From Acidobacteriaceae bacterium (GTDB lineage Bacteria > Acidobacteriota > Terriglobia > Terriglobales > Acidobacteriaceae): 60,478 bases of DNA. This document shows positions 48,066-58,271 of this stretch, one piece after another. The stretch covers positions 1-60,478 of the forward strand of contig PLIO01000235.1 of assembly GCA_003140075.1 (NCBI GenBank), in the 5' to 3' direction. The notes under the pieces were generated by a model. That model searched no databases. It saw only the letters and a list, made by a program, of their open reading frames with translations, and was not told where the DNA came from. The translations under genes and the position numbers were made by a program. Each line of letters starts with the position of its first letter. The first letter of the stretch is position 1.

Positions 48066-50078
48066 ATGAGTTTTCGACGTGTGGGCCGAATAGCGGCGAC
48101 AGTGCTTACGGTTTGGTTGTGGACGAGTTGCGGGCAGGTATACCGGCCAGTGGTGATTCCTTGCTCGGCGGGCGGCGTACCCGGTTGCCCGGTGGAAACG
48201 CCTCCCACTCCTTCCAACTTCCACACGGTTTTTGGCGTGACCACCAATGTGCTCAACTATCCGGGATCGGCCATACAGATCGACGTTTCCGGGGACACGA
48301 TTATCGGGGAGACTCCCAGCTACGATCCCTCGAAGCCCAATCTAGGCATTAATCCCACGCACTCTGCCATTCTCCCCAACGATTCCAGGGTGTTTGTCGC
48401 CAGTGCGGGCACCGTGCTCCCCGGCGGAAGCGACGTGGTTTCGTCCTTTACTCCGATGTTCCAATCGAGGATAGCGGTTGGGTTGGGTGCGGTGACTACG
48501 ATCCCGGTGCCTAGCTTGTTGAACCAGACAGCGAGCATCACGGCGATCAGCGAAGCCGGCAATCTGGTTACGGTCACACTGAGCGCACCACTGAGCAATG
48601 TCGTGGTGGGATATGCGATCAACATCGCGGGCGTGGCCGTTCCGACGGGGTACGTCGGCCCCTGGTACAACGGCACTTTTCCGCTAACCTCGATTAACGG
48701 GACGACCATCCAGTATAAGAATCTGGCAATCAGCGGACTCGCGCCATCCTCCGGTGGAACCGCCTCGGTGCCTCCACAGCCTGTCTTCCTGAACACTACG
48801 CAGAACAATTTCATCTACGTGGCCAACTACAACTCGAATACGATTGCGGTGATCAATACGAATTCAAATCTGGTCACCAACAACGCGACGGTGGGAGTAA
48901 ACCCGGTGAGTCTGGCCGAGATGCCGAACGGCCTCAAGATTTATGTGGCCAACCAGGGGAGCAACACGGTGAGCAGTGTGAATGCGGCCGATTTGTCGCT
49001 GAACACGGTCACCGGTTTCTCCGGAGTCGCGCCGGAGTGGGTGGTGGCGCGGGGCGATAGCCAGAAGATCTATGTGGTGACCGAGGGCGATGGACAATTG
49101 GTGACGATTGATACGGCTACGGACACGGTCACGAGCAGCCTTCCGGTTGGAGCCGGCGCAAACTTCATTTACCTTGATCCGAATCTGAACCGCCTGTATG
49201 TGCCGAATCCGGTGACCGGCTTGGTATATGTTTTTTCCGATACCGGAGGAGCCAACGACACGCCAATGCTGTTGACGACCATTCCGTTCACGTCAGGATC
49301 GGCTGCGTGTTCCACTGGGTGCACTCCGGTTTCGGTGACAGCTCTGCCCGATGGCAGCCGGTTTTATGTTGCCAGCTATCAGACGGAGATATCCTGTCCT
49401 GCGGGCAGTGGGGTATCGGGTCCATGCGTCATCCCTGGACTCACCGTGTTTGACGCCAACACTTTCACGGTGAAGTATCCCAGCGCGCCGACTCTGACTC
49501 TGCTGAGTTCCTCATTCCTGCCGAATCAATATGCCGTGCCGCCGGTCGCCGCCTGCGCCACGGCGCCCGGTACTTTGTATTCGCCGGGTACCACGGCTGC
49601 GCCCGGTACGGCGCGCTTCCGAGTGTTCACCACGGCCTCCTTGGATGGAAGCCGCGTCTATGTGAGCATGTGCGACGCCGGCGCCATCGCCGACATTATT
49701 ACGACCGGCAACAATGCCAACAACTCAGGCGGGGGCGTTACAGCCGATACTGTGCTCACGGACCTGGTTGCGCCCCCGCAGGCGTGCACGCAACCCAGTT
49801 GCGCCGCCGCAACGATCACGGCGTTCTCGATTACGAACAATGTGGTCACATTTCAGGCGGCAAACACATTCCTGCCCGGACAAAGCGTTTCCATTTCCGG
49901 GTTGACGACTGGGACTTATCTCGACTCACTCACGTTGACGGTGCTGGCGACAGGGTTGTCGAGCACGCAATTCGAGTGCGCCTTCACTTTTTCCAATGTG
50001 GGCTTGACCACCGATTCCGGGACGGCCGTCCCGCTCGCGTTGCCGCAGACGCCGGTTTTCCTGCTGGCGGGACAGTGA
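48066..50078 (+). CDS. YVTN-type beta-propeller lipoprotein
   Basis: A 670-residue protein with a lipoprotein signal: WLWTSC with Cys22 as the lipid-modified residue (Lnt, also encoded here, would add the third acyl chain). After an Ig-like region, residues about 250-430 carry YVTN-style propeller blades (NNFIYVANYNSNTIAVINTN, LKIYVANQGSNTVSSVNAAD, QKIYVVTEGDGQLVTIDTA, NRLYVPNPVTGLVYVFSD). Outer-membrane or surface location inferred. GTG 48060 two codons upstream is an alternative start. Function unknown. Confidence 0.82.
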   Translation: MSFRRVGRIAATVLTVWLWTSCGQVYRPVVIPCSAGGVPGCPVETPPTPSNFHTVFGVTTNVLNYPGSAIQIDVSGDTIIGETPSYDPSKPNLGINPTHSAILPNDSRVFVASAGTVLPGGSDVVSSFTPMFQSRIAVGLGAVTTIPVPSLLNQTASITAISEAGNLVTVTLSAPLSNVVVGYAINIAGVAVPTGYVGPWYNGTFPLTSINGTTIQYKNLAISGLAPSSGGTASVPPQPVFLNTTQNNFIYVANYNSNTIAVINTNSNLVTNNATVGVNPVSLAEMPNGLKIYVANQGSNTVSSVNAADLSLNTVTGFSGVAPEWVVARGDSQKIYVVTEGDGQLVTIDTATDTVTSSLPVGAGANFIYLDPNLNRLYVPNPVTGLVYVFSDTGGANDTPMLLTTIPFTSGSAACSTGCTPVSVTALPDGSRFYVASYQTEISCPAGSGVSGPCVIPGLTVFDANTFTVKYPSAPTLTLLSSSFLPNQYAVPPVAACATAPGTLYSPGTTAAPGTARFRVFTTASLDGSRVYVSMCDAGAIADIITTGNNANNSGGGVTADTVLTDLVAPPQACTQPSCAAATITAFSITNNVVTFQAANTFLPGQSVSISGLTTGTYLDSLTLTVLATGLSSTQFECAFTFSNVGLTTDSGTAVPLALPQTPVFLLAGQ

Positions 50079-50117
50079 ACGTAGACGGACCGCCGAAGAG
50101 AACATCAGCCAGAAAAT

Positions 50118-51359
50118 CTACGCCTTCACTGTTGCTTCTTCCCTGGCCGCGTAGTGGGAATCGACGTACTCATCGAGGATCGCGATGAACTCGGCCACGA
50201 TGTGATCGCCCTTGAGCGTGGTGAACAGGCGTCCATCCACATAGACGGGGGCCTTGGGCTCCTCGAACGTTCCGGGCAGAGAGATGCCGATGTTGGCATG
50301 CTTCGACTCGCCGGGACCGTTGACCACACAGCCCATCACGGCCAGCTTCATTTCTTCGACGCCGATGTAGCGGCTTTTCCATGCAGGCATCTGTTCGCGC
50401 AAGTAGGTCTGAATCTGCTCGGCCATTTCCTGGAAGAAGGTGCTGGTGGTGCGTCCGCAACCGGGGCAGGCCGTGACCTGCGGCGTGAAGCTGCGAATGC
50501 CCATGGATTGCAGAATCTGCTGCGCGACGCGAACTTCTTCGGTGCGGTCGCCGCCGGGCGCCGGAGTTAGCGAGACGCGGATAGTGTCGCCGATGCCTTC
50601 CTGTAGAACCACGCCCATGGCGGCGCTAGAGGCGACTACGCCCTTGGCTCCCATGCCGGCTTCGGTGAGACCGAGGTGCAAGGGATAGTCGCAGCGGGCG
50701 GCGAGGGCGCGGTAAACGTCGATCAAATCCTGCACGCCGCTGACTTTTGCGCTCAGGATAATCTGATCGGCGCGCAGGCCGAACTTCTGTGCCAGAGCGG
50801 CGGAATCCAGCGCGCTCACCACCATGGCTTCCATGGTGACCTCACGGGCGTCTTTGGGCTCGGCGAGCATGGAGTTCTCGTCCATCATGCGGGTGAGCAG
50901 GGCCTGGTCGAGCGAGCCCCAGTTCACGCCGATGCGCACCGGCTTCTGATACTTCACCGCGACTTCAATCATGGTGCGGAAATTCGAGTCGCCGGTGCGT
51001 CCAATGCTGGCGTTGCCAGGATTGATGCGGTATTTGGCAAGATCGCGGGCGCACTCGGGATACTTGGTCAGCAGAAGGTGTCCGTTGTAGTGGAAGTCGC
51101 CGATGATGGGCACGCGCAGACCCTGCTTGTCGAGTTGCTCAACAATGTGAGGAACGGCGGCGGCAGCCTCTTCGTTGTTGACGGTGATGCGCACCAGTTC
51201 CGAGCCGGCGCGGGCGAGGGCGGCACACTGCTGGACGGTCGAGGGGATGTCGGCCGTGTCGGTGTTGGTCATCGACTGCACCACGATGGGTGCATCCGAG
51301 CCGACGCGAACGCCGCCGACGACGGCTGTGACGGTTTTTCTGCGGGGAATCGTAGCCAT
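50118..51359 (-). CDS. ispG: 4-hydroxy-3-methylbut-2-enyl diphosphate synthase
   Basis: A 413-residue [4Fe-4S] enzyme (GcpE) converting MEcPP to HMBPP, the penultimate step of the MEP isoprenoid pathway. N-terminal TIM-barrel motifs: [41 protein letters not shown]. The cluster ligands are visible in [12 protein letters not shown] (two Cys) and [19 protein letters not shown] (third Cys, followed by the conserved NGPGE). Full length. Ends close to the lipoprotein gene, convergent. dxr, an earlier step, is 6 kb upstream on the same strand. Confidence 0.97.
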   Translation of the reverse strand: MATIPRRKTVTAVVGGVRVGSDAPIVVQSMTNTDTADIPSTVQQCAALARAGSELVRITVNNEEAAAAVPHIVEQLDKQGLRVPIIGDFHYNGHLLLTKYPECARDLAKYRINPGNASIGRTGDSNFRTMIEVAVKYQKPVRIGVNWGSLDQALLTRMMDENSMLAEPKDAREVTMEAMVVSALDSAALAQKFGLRADQIILSAKVSGVQDLIDVYRALAARCDYPLHLGLTEAGMGAKGVVASSAAMGVVLQEGIGDTIRVSLTPAPGGDRTEEVRVAQQILQSMGIRSFTPQVTACPGCGRTTSTFFQEMAEQIQTYLREQMPAWKSRYIGVEEMKLAVMGCVVNGPGESKHANIGISLPGTFEEPKAPVYVDGRLFTTLKGDHIVAEFIAILDEYVDSHYAAREEATVKA

Positions 51360-51664
51360 GGAAGCTCTATTTTAACATGTGGAAACAGGGTTCTAGGAGT
51401 TCGCAGGGTGGCATACTTGATTCGCTGCGGTGCACACCGCGCGGGTGTTGGGAAAGATCCCACACTGTGCGTTCAGTCATAGACACACCATCCGAAAGCG
51501 TGCTACTGTTTGCACAATTTGGATGGCAGTTGCATTTCCATCCATGAACCGCGCTCTGCCGCGCCCTGACCGCGGCGCACGATTGCGCGAATAGGGCCAG
51601 AGCGGCGCTGTCGCGCGCGTGCCTTGGTGAATGGACGCTGCAGACGTCGAATAGGAAGGTCTAA
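51360..51664. other. Divergent promoter region between ispG and the S53 protease
   Basis: 305 nt without a gene. On - it has an AT-rich TTAAAATAG about 10 nt before ispG that could be a -10 element; on + a GGAAGG ribosome site precedes the protease. No repeat of the families above was seen here. Confidence 0.5.
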
Positions 51665-54600
51665 ATGCTTTGCCCCTTCCCTCGTTCCTGGTTTCTTTGT
51701 TTCCTGGTTCTGTTCGCTGCTATCGCCAGCAGCCTCGCGCTCGCGCAATCCCAGCCCGCGGCCTGCATCACCCAGCCGATCGACGATCGCTTTCGCGTCA
51801 CTCTTCAGGGCAACGTGCATCCGCTCGCCCAGCCTCGCTTTGACCAGGGCGCAGTTCCCGACTCTTTTCCGGCGGAGCGCATGTTTCTGCTGCTCCAGCG
51901 GTCGCCTGAACAAGAGTTTGCGCTCCGCGAATTCATTCACGATGCCCACACTTCCGGCAGCGCCAGCTATCACCAATGGCTGAAGCCGGAGCAGTTGGGC
52001 AGCCTCTACGGTCCGGCTGATTCCGATATCGCGGCAGTGACCGCGTGGCTGCAGGCGCATGGCTTTTCAGTTGCGCGCGTCACCAAGGGCAAGACCGCCA
52101 TCGAATTCTCCGGCAACGCCGGACAACTCCGCGAAGCCTTCAATACTGAGATTCACACGTACCTCGTCAACGGGGTAGAGCACCATGCCAACAACCACGA
52201 CCCGCAAATACCAGCCGCGCTCGCGTCTGTGGTCACCGGTATCAGTCCGATGAACGATTTCCCCCCGAAGTCGTATGTGGAATTTGTGGGGAAGGCAACA
52301 TACGACCGCAGCACGCACCGGCTGGTCCCGCAGTGGACGTTTCCCAGCGGGAATGACCTGCTGAACCTTGGACCCGGTGATTTTGCACTGCAATACGATT
52401 TGAATCCTCTTTACACGGCGGGGATCACGGGGAGCGGCGTCACCATCGGCATCATCGGGGCTTCGAATGTGGATCCCACTGTGGTCGCCACGTATCGTTC
52501 GTTCTACGGACTTCCGGCGAGCCCGCTTAACGTCGTTATCGATGGCGAAGATCCGGGGCAGAACGGCGCCGTCGTGGAATCGTATTTAGATGTGGAGGTT
52601 TCCGGCGCGGTCGCCCCGGGGGCAACCGTCAATCTTTATACTTCGGCGGGTTCGTCGCTGCAAAACGGGCTTAACCTCGCGGCCCAGCGGGCGGTCGATG
52701 ACGACGTGGCCACGGTCCTCAGCACAAGCTATGGCACCTGTGAGCAGGATTTAGGTTCGTCCGGCAATCAATTCTGGGCTGGTGTGTGGGAGCAAGCGAC
52801 CGCACAGGGGCAGACGCCGTTTGTTTCGGCCGGCGACGGTGGCCCGGCGGGCTGCGATGACTTCGACGAAGAACAAGTGGCGCAGGATGGCATCGCGGTC
52901 AACGGAATTTCGTCAACTCCCTGGAACATTTCGGTGGGCGGCATAGATTTCTATTACACCAGCTACAACGGCACTTCCTCGGCACAACAGACGCAGCTGG
53001 CGACCTACTGGGACCTCACGCCTACAATATTTCCCACGACGTCTCTTCTTCAGCCGGTTCCGGAGCAGCCGTGGAACCGGCCCTTTGGACTGAACCTTTC
53101 TACAGGCGGCGTCTATAGTTCCAATATGTCGTCCATTGTCGCTGGCAGCGGCGGACCCAGCAGTTGCGCAACGGGAACGGAGGGTTCGAACGGCACCTAT
53201 TCCTCCTGCACCGCGGGCTACGCCAAACCTTCGTGGCAGAGCGGAACCGGAGTGCCGACAGATGGCGTGCGCGACCTTCCGGATGTTTCGCTGTTTGCCG
53301 CGGCGGGCGAGAATGACACCTTGTATCCCTTTTGTGCGGCCACGGACGAGTGCATCATTTCGGACGGAGACCTGACCATCGGTGTGGTCGGCGGCACGTC
53401 GGCATCGTCGCCCGCGATGGCGAGGATCATGGCCCTCATCAATCAGAAGTACGGAGCCCAGGGCCAAGCGAACTACACTCTCTACCCGCTTGCCGCCCAG
53501 CATCCGTCGGCATTTCACGATGTCACGGTCGGCAGCAATATTGTGCCGTGCCAGCCGGACAGCCCAAATTGCACTCTGAGCACGGCCACGGACAACACGT
53601 CTGGTTTCTACACGCTCGGCTACTACGCGGGCACCGGCTACGATCTAGCCACCGGCCTGGGCAGTGTGGACGCCAATCTCCTTGTCAATGATTGGAACTC
53701 ACTCACGTTTAAACCTACGACTACTACTTTCAGTCTCAGCTCCACGACCTTTACGCACGGCACTCCAGTCAACGTGAGTGTGGGTGTCGCCGGGAGCGGA
53801 GGCACACCATCGGGTGACGTTGCCTTGGTCAGCACTGCCAGTCCTGCATCGAACACAGGTCTGGGCGAGGTCACGCTCAAGAGTGGCGCTGTTTCTGCCA
53901 CAGTCAATGACCTCCCTGGAGGCCAGTATCAAGTCACGGCCAGATACGCCGGCGACAGTGTGTTCGCGTCCAGCCGTTCGAATCCGGTTACGGTCAACAT
54001 AGCCGCGGAAAGCAGCACGGTCTCGCTCTCGGGAAACAACTATAACTACAACAGCAACTTATTTGTCCCTGTGGCAAATGGCAGCAGCTACCCTTACGGT
54101 AGCTACATCGCCATCGATGCCCAGCCGCGCGGGATAAATGCCGCGCCGGGATCACTCGATGGCATCGCTACGGGAACGATGACCTTTGCCGATGCGGCAA
54201 GCGCAGGAAGTACCAGTTCCGCAGCACTGAATCTTGATCGCACGGGCTACGCAGAGTGGGTGCCTTCTGCGGGATTCTCGGTGGGAACTCACAGCGTGAG
54301 CGCCAGCTATTCTGGCGATGCCAGCTTTAACGCGTCCTCCAGTTCCACGCCGCTCAGCTTCACGATTACTAAAATCGCGCCCGCGATCAACCTCTACGTA
54401 GGGCCTCCGCTGGCTTTTGAGATCAATACGACGATTGGTCTCGGAACCGCCGCGACCTTTGACCTGGATATCGGCATTACTGCCGTGGCTGCGCCGCCCA
54501 CGGGCACGGCGACGTTCTACCTGGGCAATAAGATCCTGGGAACCGCTACGCTTGGCCCGCCGCCCTATTACAACCCCAGTGTTGGGGCGGCGACGCTGAC

Positions 54601-55564
54601 TGTGACCACCTTGCCGCTAGGAACGAACTCCGTGACTGCAAGCTACAGCGGCGACGCCAATTACGACGCCGCAACCTCGAACGCCGTCAGTGTGGTTGTG
54701 ATGCAGCCAGTCACCGTGACGGCCAGCGTCAATCCGCCGTCCGGCAACCTGGCGCAGAACTACACCGCAACCGCCAGTGTCGCAGGTGTCGCCGGGCAAC
54801 CGGCGCCGACGGGTGGAATTTTCTTTCTTGTTTATGCTGGCGGTTCGACCTGGAGCGGTTCCGGCACAACTGTGAACGGCTTGTCGAGCTTCACATTCGA
54901 CGGCGCGCCGTTTCAAGCCGGTACGGTCTTCGTTGCCGCCGAGTATTTGGGCGACACGATCTACGGGCCGTCTACCGTGAGTATCCCCGTCAACATGACA
55001 GCCCCATTTACTATGACCACGACTCCAGTTGCGATCGCAACACCGGGCGCAACCACAGGCAACACCTCGACCATTACGGTCACGCCAGCCAACAGTTTTA
55101 CCGGCCAAGTTTATTTTTCCTGCACGCTGGAATACTATCCCCCCGGAGCACAACATCTTCCCACCTGCAGCGTTCCGAGTTCAGTCAACGTCACGGGCAC
55201 GAGCCCAGTCCCAGCTACGATGACGATTAACTCGACGCCTTCTTCGACAGCGGCTGCGGCACTTCATCCCTTGCGCAGCGGACCGCGCTGGCTTGCGGCC
55301 GAAGCAGGAATGCTCGTGGCTGGCTTTGTCTTGTTCGGAATCCCGGCCGGCCGCCGGCGCCGCATGGCGAGCGTCGTTTTCGTTCTCGCTTTGCTCGGTG
55401 GTCTGCCGGGATGCGGAGGAGGGGCTAGTGGAGGAACTGGTGGTGGCCAGCAGATTTCCGGCACGACTACGGGAACTTATACCTTCATGGTGGAGGGTTC
55501 GTTCACCGCGACAATTGGGGCGAGCCAGCCGCAGGTCTCGATGGTGAACGTGACAATTCAGTAG
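51665..55564 (+). CDS. Secreted S53 (kumamolisin/sedolisin) peptidase with Ig-like repeats
   Basis: A 1299-residue exported protease. A signal peptide (FLCFLVLFAAIASSLALAQ) is followed by the pro-kumamolisin activation domain (FLLLQRSPEQEFALREFIHD, WLKPEQLGSLYG, AIEFSGNAGQLREAFNTEIH) and the S53 domain with Glu305 and Asp309 (ESYLD), the oxyanion Asp391 (VSAGDGGP) and the Ser579 nucleophile (GGTSASSPAMA). All catalytic residues are present. From about residue 680 several Ig-like (Big_3-type) repeats follow (SYSGDASFNASS-like endings). The tail has two hydrophobic stretches split by RRRR, a GCGGG box and a last TYTFMVEGSF strand. Active at acid pH in characterised relatives. Confidence 0.95.
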   Translation: MLCPFPRSWFLCFLVLFAAIASSLALAQSQPAACITQPIDDRFRVTLQGNVHPLAQPRFDQGAVPDSFPAERMFLLLQRSPEQEFALREFIHDAHTSGSASYHQWLKPEQLGSLYGPADSDIAAVTAWLQAHGFSVARVTKGKTAIEFSGNAGQLREAFNTEIHTYLVNGVEHHANNHDPQIPAALASVVTGISPMNDFPPKSYVEFVGKATYDRSTHRLVPQWTFPSGNDLLNLGPGDFALQYDLNPLYTAGITGSGVTIGIIGASNVDPTVVATYRSFYGLPASPLNVVIDGEDPGQNGAVVESYLDVEVSGAVAPGATVNLYTSAGSSLQNGLNLAAQRAVDDDVATVLSTSYGTCEQDLGSSGNQFWAGVWEQATAQGQTPFVSAGDGGPAGCDDFDEEQVAQDGIAVNGISSTPWNISVGGIDFYYTSYNGTSSAQQTQLATYWDLTPTIFPTTSLLQPVPEQPWNRPFGLNLSTGGVYSSNMSSIVAGSGGPSSCATGTEGSNGTYSSCTAGYAKPSWQSGTGVPTDGVRDLPDVSLFAAAGENDTLYPFCAATDECIISDGDLTIGVVGGTSASSPAMARIMALINQKYGAQGQANYTLYPLAAQHPSAFHDVTVGSNIVPCQPDSPNCTLSTATDNTSGFYTLGYYAGTGYDLATGLGSVDANLLVNDWNSLTFKPTTTTFSLSSTTFTHGTPVNVSVGVAGSGGTPSGDVALVSTASPASNTGLGEVTLKSGAVSATVNDLPGGQYQVTARYAGDSVFASSRSNPVTVNIAAESSTVSLSGNNYNYNSNLFVPVANGSSYPYGSYIAIDAQPRGINAAPGSLDGIATGTMTFADAASAGSTSSAALNLDRTGYAEWVPSAGFSVGTHSVSASYSGDASFNASSSSTPLSFTITKIAPAINLYVGPPLAFEINTTIGLGTAATFDLDIGITAVAAPPTGTATFYLGNKILGTATLGPPPYYNPSVGAATLTVTTLPLGTNSVTASYSGDANYDAATSNAVSVVVMQPVTVTASVNPPSGNLAQNYTATASVAGVAGQPAPTGGIFFLVYAGGSTWSGSGTTVNGLSSFTFDGAPFQAGTVFVAAEYLGDTIYGPSTVSIPVNMTAPFTMTTTPVAIATPGATTGNTSTITVTPANSFTGQVYFSCTLEYYPPGAQHLPTCSVPSSVNVTGTSPVPATMTINSTPSSTAAAALHPLRSGPRWLAAEAGMLVAGFVLFGIPAGRRRRMASVVFVLALLGGLPGCGGGASGGTGGGQQISGTTTGTYTFMVEGSFTATIGASQPQVSMVNVTIQ

Positions 55565-55617
55565 TTCAGCGTTAAAGCAGGATGTTGCACAACCGGCTGC
55601 AAGCTGGTCGCATCGGC

Positions 55618-56967
55618 TTACGGCAGCCTATCCATCAACCCCGGCAGCGTCTTCATCAGATCGTTGTAGATGACCATCACGGCGAACAACACCAGGAAGA
55701 CGAATGCGGCCTGGTAGACGCGCTCTTTGATGCGCAGGCTGACGTCGCGGCGCATGAGGCCTTCGATGAAGAGGAACAGGATGACTCCGCCATCGAGGAT
55801 GGGAATCGGCAGCAAGTTAAAGATGCCAAGGTTCAGGCTGATGCCTGCGGTTAATTCCATCAGCGGAGTCCAGCCCTTTTGCTGGGCCGCGTAGCCGGCG
55901 TCCTGCGCGATGCCGATGGGGCCGGAAACCATGCGCGGGGAAACTTTGCCTTGCACCAGCTTCTTGGCCAGTTCCAGAATGAGCAGCGAGTATTTCCTGT
56001 TTTGCTCGAGCGATAGGCCCAGGGCCTGCCCGAATGGCAAAGTAGTCACCTTGGTCTCGCTCTTAGCGACGAAGCCCAGGCGATATCGTTGCTCTTTCGG
56101 GTCTTCGGTTTTTCCCAGCACCGGGATCAGGTCCTGAAAGCTTAGGGTCTGACTTCCCCGAACCACGGTCAGATTGACAGGACTCTCCTTGGTCTGCTGG
56201 AGGCCATCAATCATACTTTCGAGCGAAACCAGGGGTTTGCCATCCAGGGCCACGATTCTGTCATCTTCCTTCAGGCCGGCCTTGGCTGCGGGCGTGTTGG
56301 CCTCAATCTGGCCGACAATGACGGGGTCTTCGGGAAACCACCCAGCGGAACCGACCTCAGAAGTGGTCACGGCTCGCGGCACGATGGTTTTCTGGAAGAC
56401 CTCGTCCCCACGCTGTACAGTGACGGTGAGCGGTTGATTGGCGCTGAGCCACACACGGGGCTGAAGCTGTTCCCATGTTGGATTGTCGATGCCATCTACC
56501 TTTACGATGCGGTCGCCGGGGAGCAATCCGGCGCGGGCGGCGGCAGAGTCTTTTTTCACGCCTTCGATCACGGCGGGCTTATCGAGAAAAACCGGGTACT
56601 CGTAGTGCACCATGTAGACCGTGGTCAGCAGAAAGATCGCCAGCAGAATATTCATCGTCGGGCCGGCGATCGCGATTAGAAAGCGATGCCAGCGCGAGTG
56701 CGACATGAACTCGGCGGGATCGCCGGTACGCTCGTCCATGGGATTCTCGCCGCTCATCTTCACGTAGCCGCCGAGGGGCAGGATGTTGATGCGATAATCG
56801 GTGTCGCCTTTGCGGAAGCCCACCAGCCGTTTGCCGAATCCGATGGCGAACTGCTCGACACGGACACCCAGCAACTTGGCCACGGCATAGTGGCCGAACT
56901 CGTGAATCAGAATCATGAACCCTAAAACCACAGCGACGGCGGCGATGGAGATAATGAAATCAGACAT
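55618..56967 (-). CDS. rseP: Site-2 protease RseP
   Basis: A 449-residue inner-membrane zinc protease that cuts anti-sigma factors and leftover signal peptides within the membrane. HEFGH at residues 22-26 gives the zinc ligands and Glu; LDGG near residue 405 gives the third ligand Asp. Two periplasmic PDZ domains lie between (AGLLPGDRIVKVDGI, AGLKEDDRIVALDGKPLV). Four membrane segments as in the family. Last gene of the uppS-cdsA-dxr-rseP cluster. Confidence 0.96.
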   Translation of the reverse strand: MSDFIISIAAVAVVLGFMILIHEFGHYAVAKLLGVRVEQFAIGFGKRLVGFRKGDTDYRINILPLGGYVKMSGENPMDERTGDPAEFMSHSRWHRFLIAIAGPTMNILLAIFLLTTVYMVHYEYPVFLDKPAVIEGVKKDSAAARAGLLPGDRIVKVDGIDNPTWEQLQPRVWLSANQPLTVTVQRGDEVFQKTIVPRAVTTSEVGSAGWFPEDPVIVGQIEANTPAAKAGLKEDDRIVALDGKPLVSLESMIDGLQQTKESPVNLTVVRGSQTLSFQDLIPVLGKTEDPKEQRYRLGFVAKSETKVTTLPFGQALGLSLEQNRKYSLLILELAKKLVQGKVSPRMVSGPIGIAQDAGYAAQQKGWTPLMELTAGISLNLGIFNLLPIPILDGGVILFLFIEGLMRRDVSLRIKERVYQAAFVFLVLFAVMVIYNDLMKTLPGLMDRLP

Positions 56968-57006
56968 AAAAGAAGTACGGACTAACTCCCCTGTTAGATT
57001 CAGATT

Positions 57007-58206
57007 CTAGACCGCTGTGGTTGCACGCGGTTGCACAATTTTCTTATTTATTCCCAAAACCCGCTGTTCAGCATATCGGCGGGCGTCGGCATCGGCTTCA
57101 AGCACCTTTGCAATCGATTCCAGCTTCTCGGAATTAGATGCTGAAACCGCGTCTTCGATGATCCTGGGAATCTCATCGAAAGTAATCTTGCCTGCGAGAA
57201 ACGCGGCGACCGCGACCTCATCGGCTGCGTTCAACGCGACCGTTTTAGCCCCACCGGCCTCGACCGCCTCGTACGCGATACGAAGACAAGGGAATTTACT
57301 CATGTCTGGCGGGCAGAAGTCCAGATGCCGCAAGTTACCTACCGGAAAGCGCATATCCGACTGAATCCGCTCGGGATATGTTAATGCGTAGAGAATCGGC
57401 AGCCGCATGTCGGTTACCGAGAACTGAGCAAGTATGCTGCCATCGATAAACTCCACCATGGAATGAATTGTCGATTGCGGGTGGACAATCACTTCCACTT
57501 TCGAGGGTGGCATGTGAAACAATCTGCACGCCTCGATCACCTCGAAGCCCTTATTCATTAGAGTGGCGGAATCGATGGTAATGCGTTTGCCCATCTTCCA
57601 AGTGGGATGATTCAGCGCCTGCTCCACCGTGATGGAAGTGAATTCCGATCGCGGCGTATTCAGGAACGGGCCGCCGGAAGCGGTCAGCCAGATGCGTTCC
57701 ACTTCCTCCATACGTCCGCCGCGCAGGCACTGGTGGACGGCGTTGTGCTCGCTATCGATGGGCAGCAGCGGAGTGCCTTGTCGGCGCGCCTCGGCCGTAA
57801 TCAGCTCGCCGGCGGCGACCAGGCATTCTTTATTGGCTACGCCGACAATTTTTCCCGCCTTCACCGCTTCGTAAGTCGCCTCAAGTCCGGCCACGCCGAC
57901 GATGGCGCTGACCACGAAGTCGACCGCGGAGTGCGTCGCAACCTTCACGGTTCCGGCCGCTCCGCAAACGACCTCGATCTCGCTCAGGCCGCTTTGCTTG
58001 AGGCGCGTGCGCAGTTGATCGGCGTCGGCCTCCGACGCAATGGAAATGAGTTTCGGACGCCAGCGCCGCGCCTGCTCGAATGCAGCGTCCAGATTGGCGC
58101 CCGCAGCCAGCGCGACGATCTGAAAGCGGTCGGGATAGGACTCGGCCACGCTCAGCGTGCTGCGGCCAATGGAGCCGGTGGAGCCGAGGATGGAGATACG
58201 TCTCAT
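57007..58206 (-). CDS. dxr: 1-deoxy-D-xylulose 5-phosphate reductoisomerase
   Basis: A 399-residue NADPH-dependent enzyme making MEP from DXP, the committed step of the MEP pathway. Motifs: ISILGSTGSIGRSTL (NADPH site), VANKECLVAAGELIT, PIDSEHNAVHQCL, WLTASGGPF and HPTWKMGKRITIDSATLMNKG, then VIVHPQSTIHSMVEF. The ATG of MRRISILG is correct by family; the frame stays open upstream but that part overlaps cdsA antiparallel in frame only. 65 nt after cdsA, 39 nt before rseP, so likely one operon. Confidence 0.97.
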   Translation of the reverse strand: MRRISILGSTGSIGRSTLSVAESYPDRFQIVALAAGANLDAAFEQARRWRPKLISIASEADADQLRTRLKQSGLSEIEVVCGAAGTVKVATHSAVDFVVSAIVGVAGLEATYEAVKAGKIVGVANKECLVAAGELITAEARRQGTPLLPIDSEHNAVHQCLRGGRMEEVERIWLTASGGPFLNTPRSEFTSITVEQALNHPTWKMGKRITIDSATLMNKGFEVIEACRLFHMPPSKVEVIVHPQSTIHSMVEFIDGSILAQFSVTDMRLPILYALTYPERIQSDMRFPVGNLRHLDFCPPDMSKFPCLRIAYEAVEAGGAKTVALNAADEVAVAAFLAGKITFDEIPRIIEDAVSASNSEKLESIAKVLEADADARRYAEQRVLGINKKIVQPRATTAV

Positions 58207-58271
58207 GCGAGGGTAGATTCCGCGAGTTGATTCTCGAACTGACTTCCCAATCTGCGTTCTTATTTTACGCG

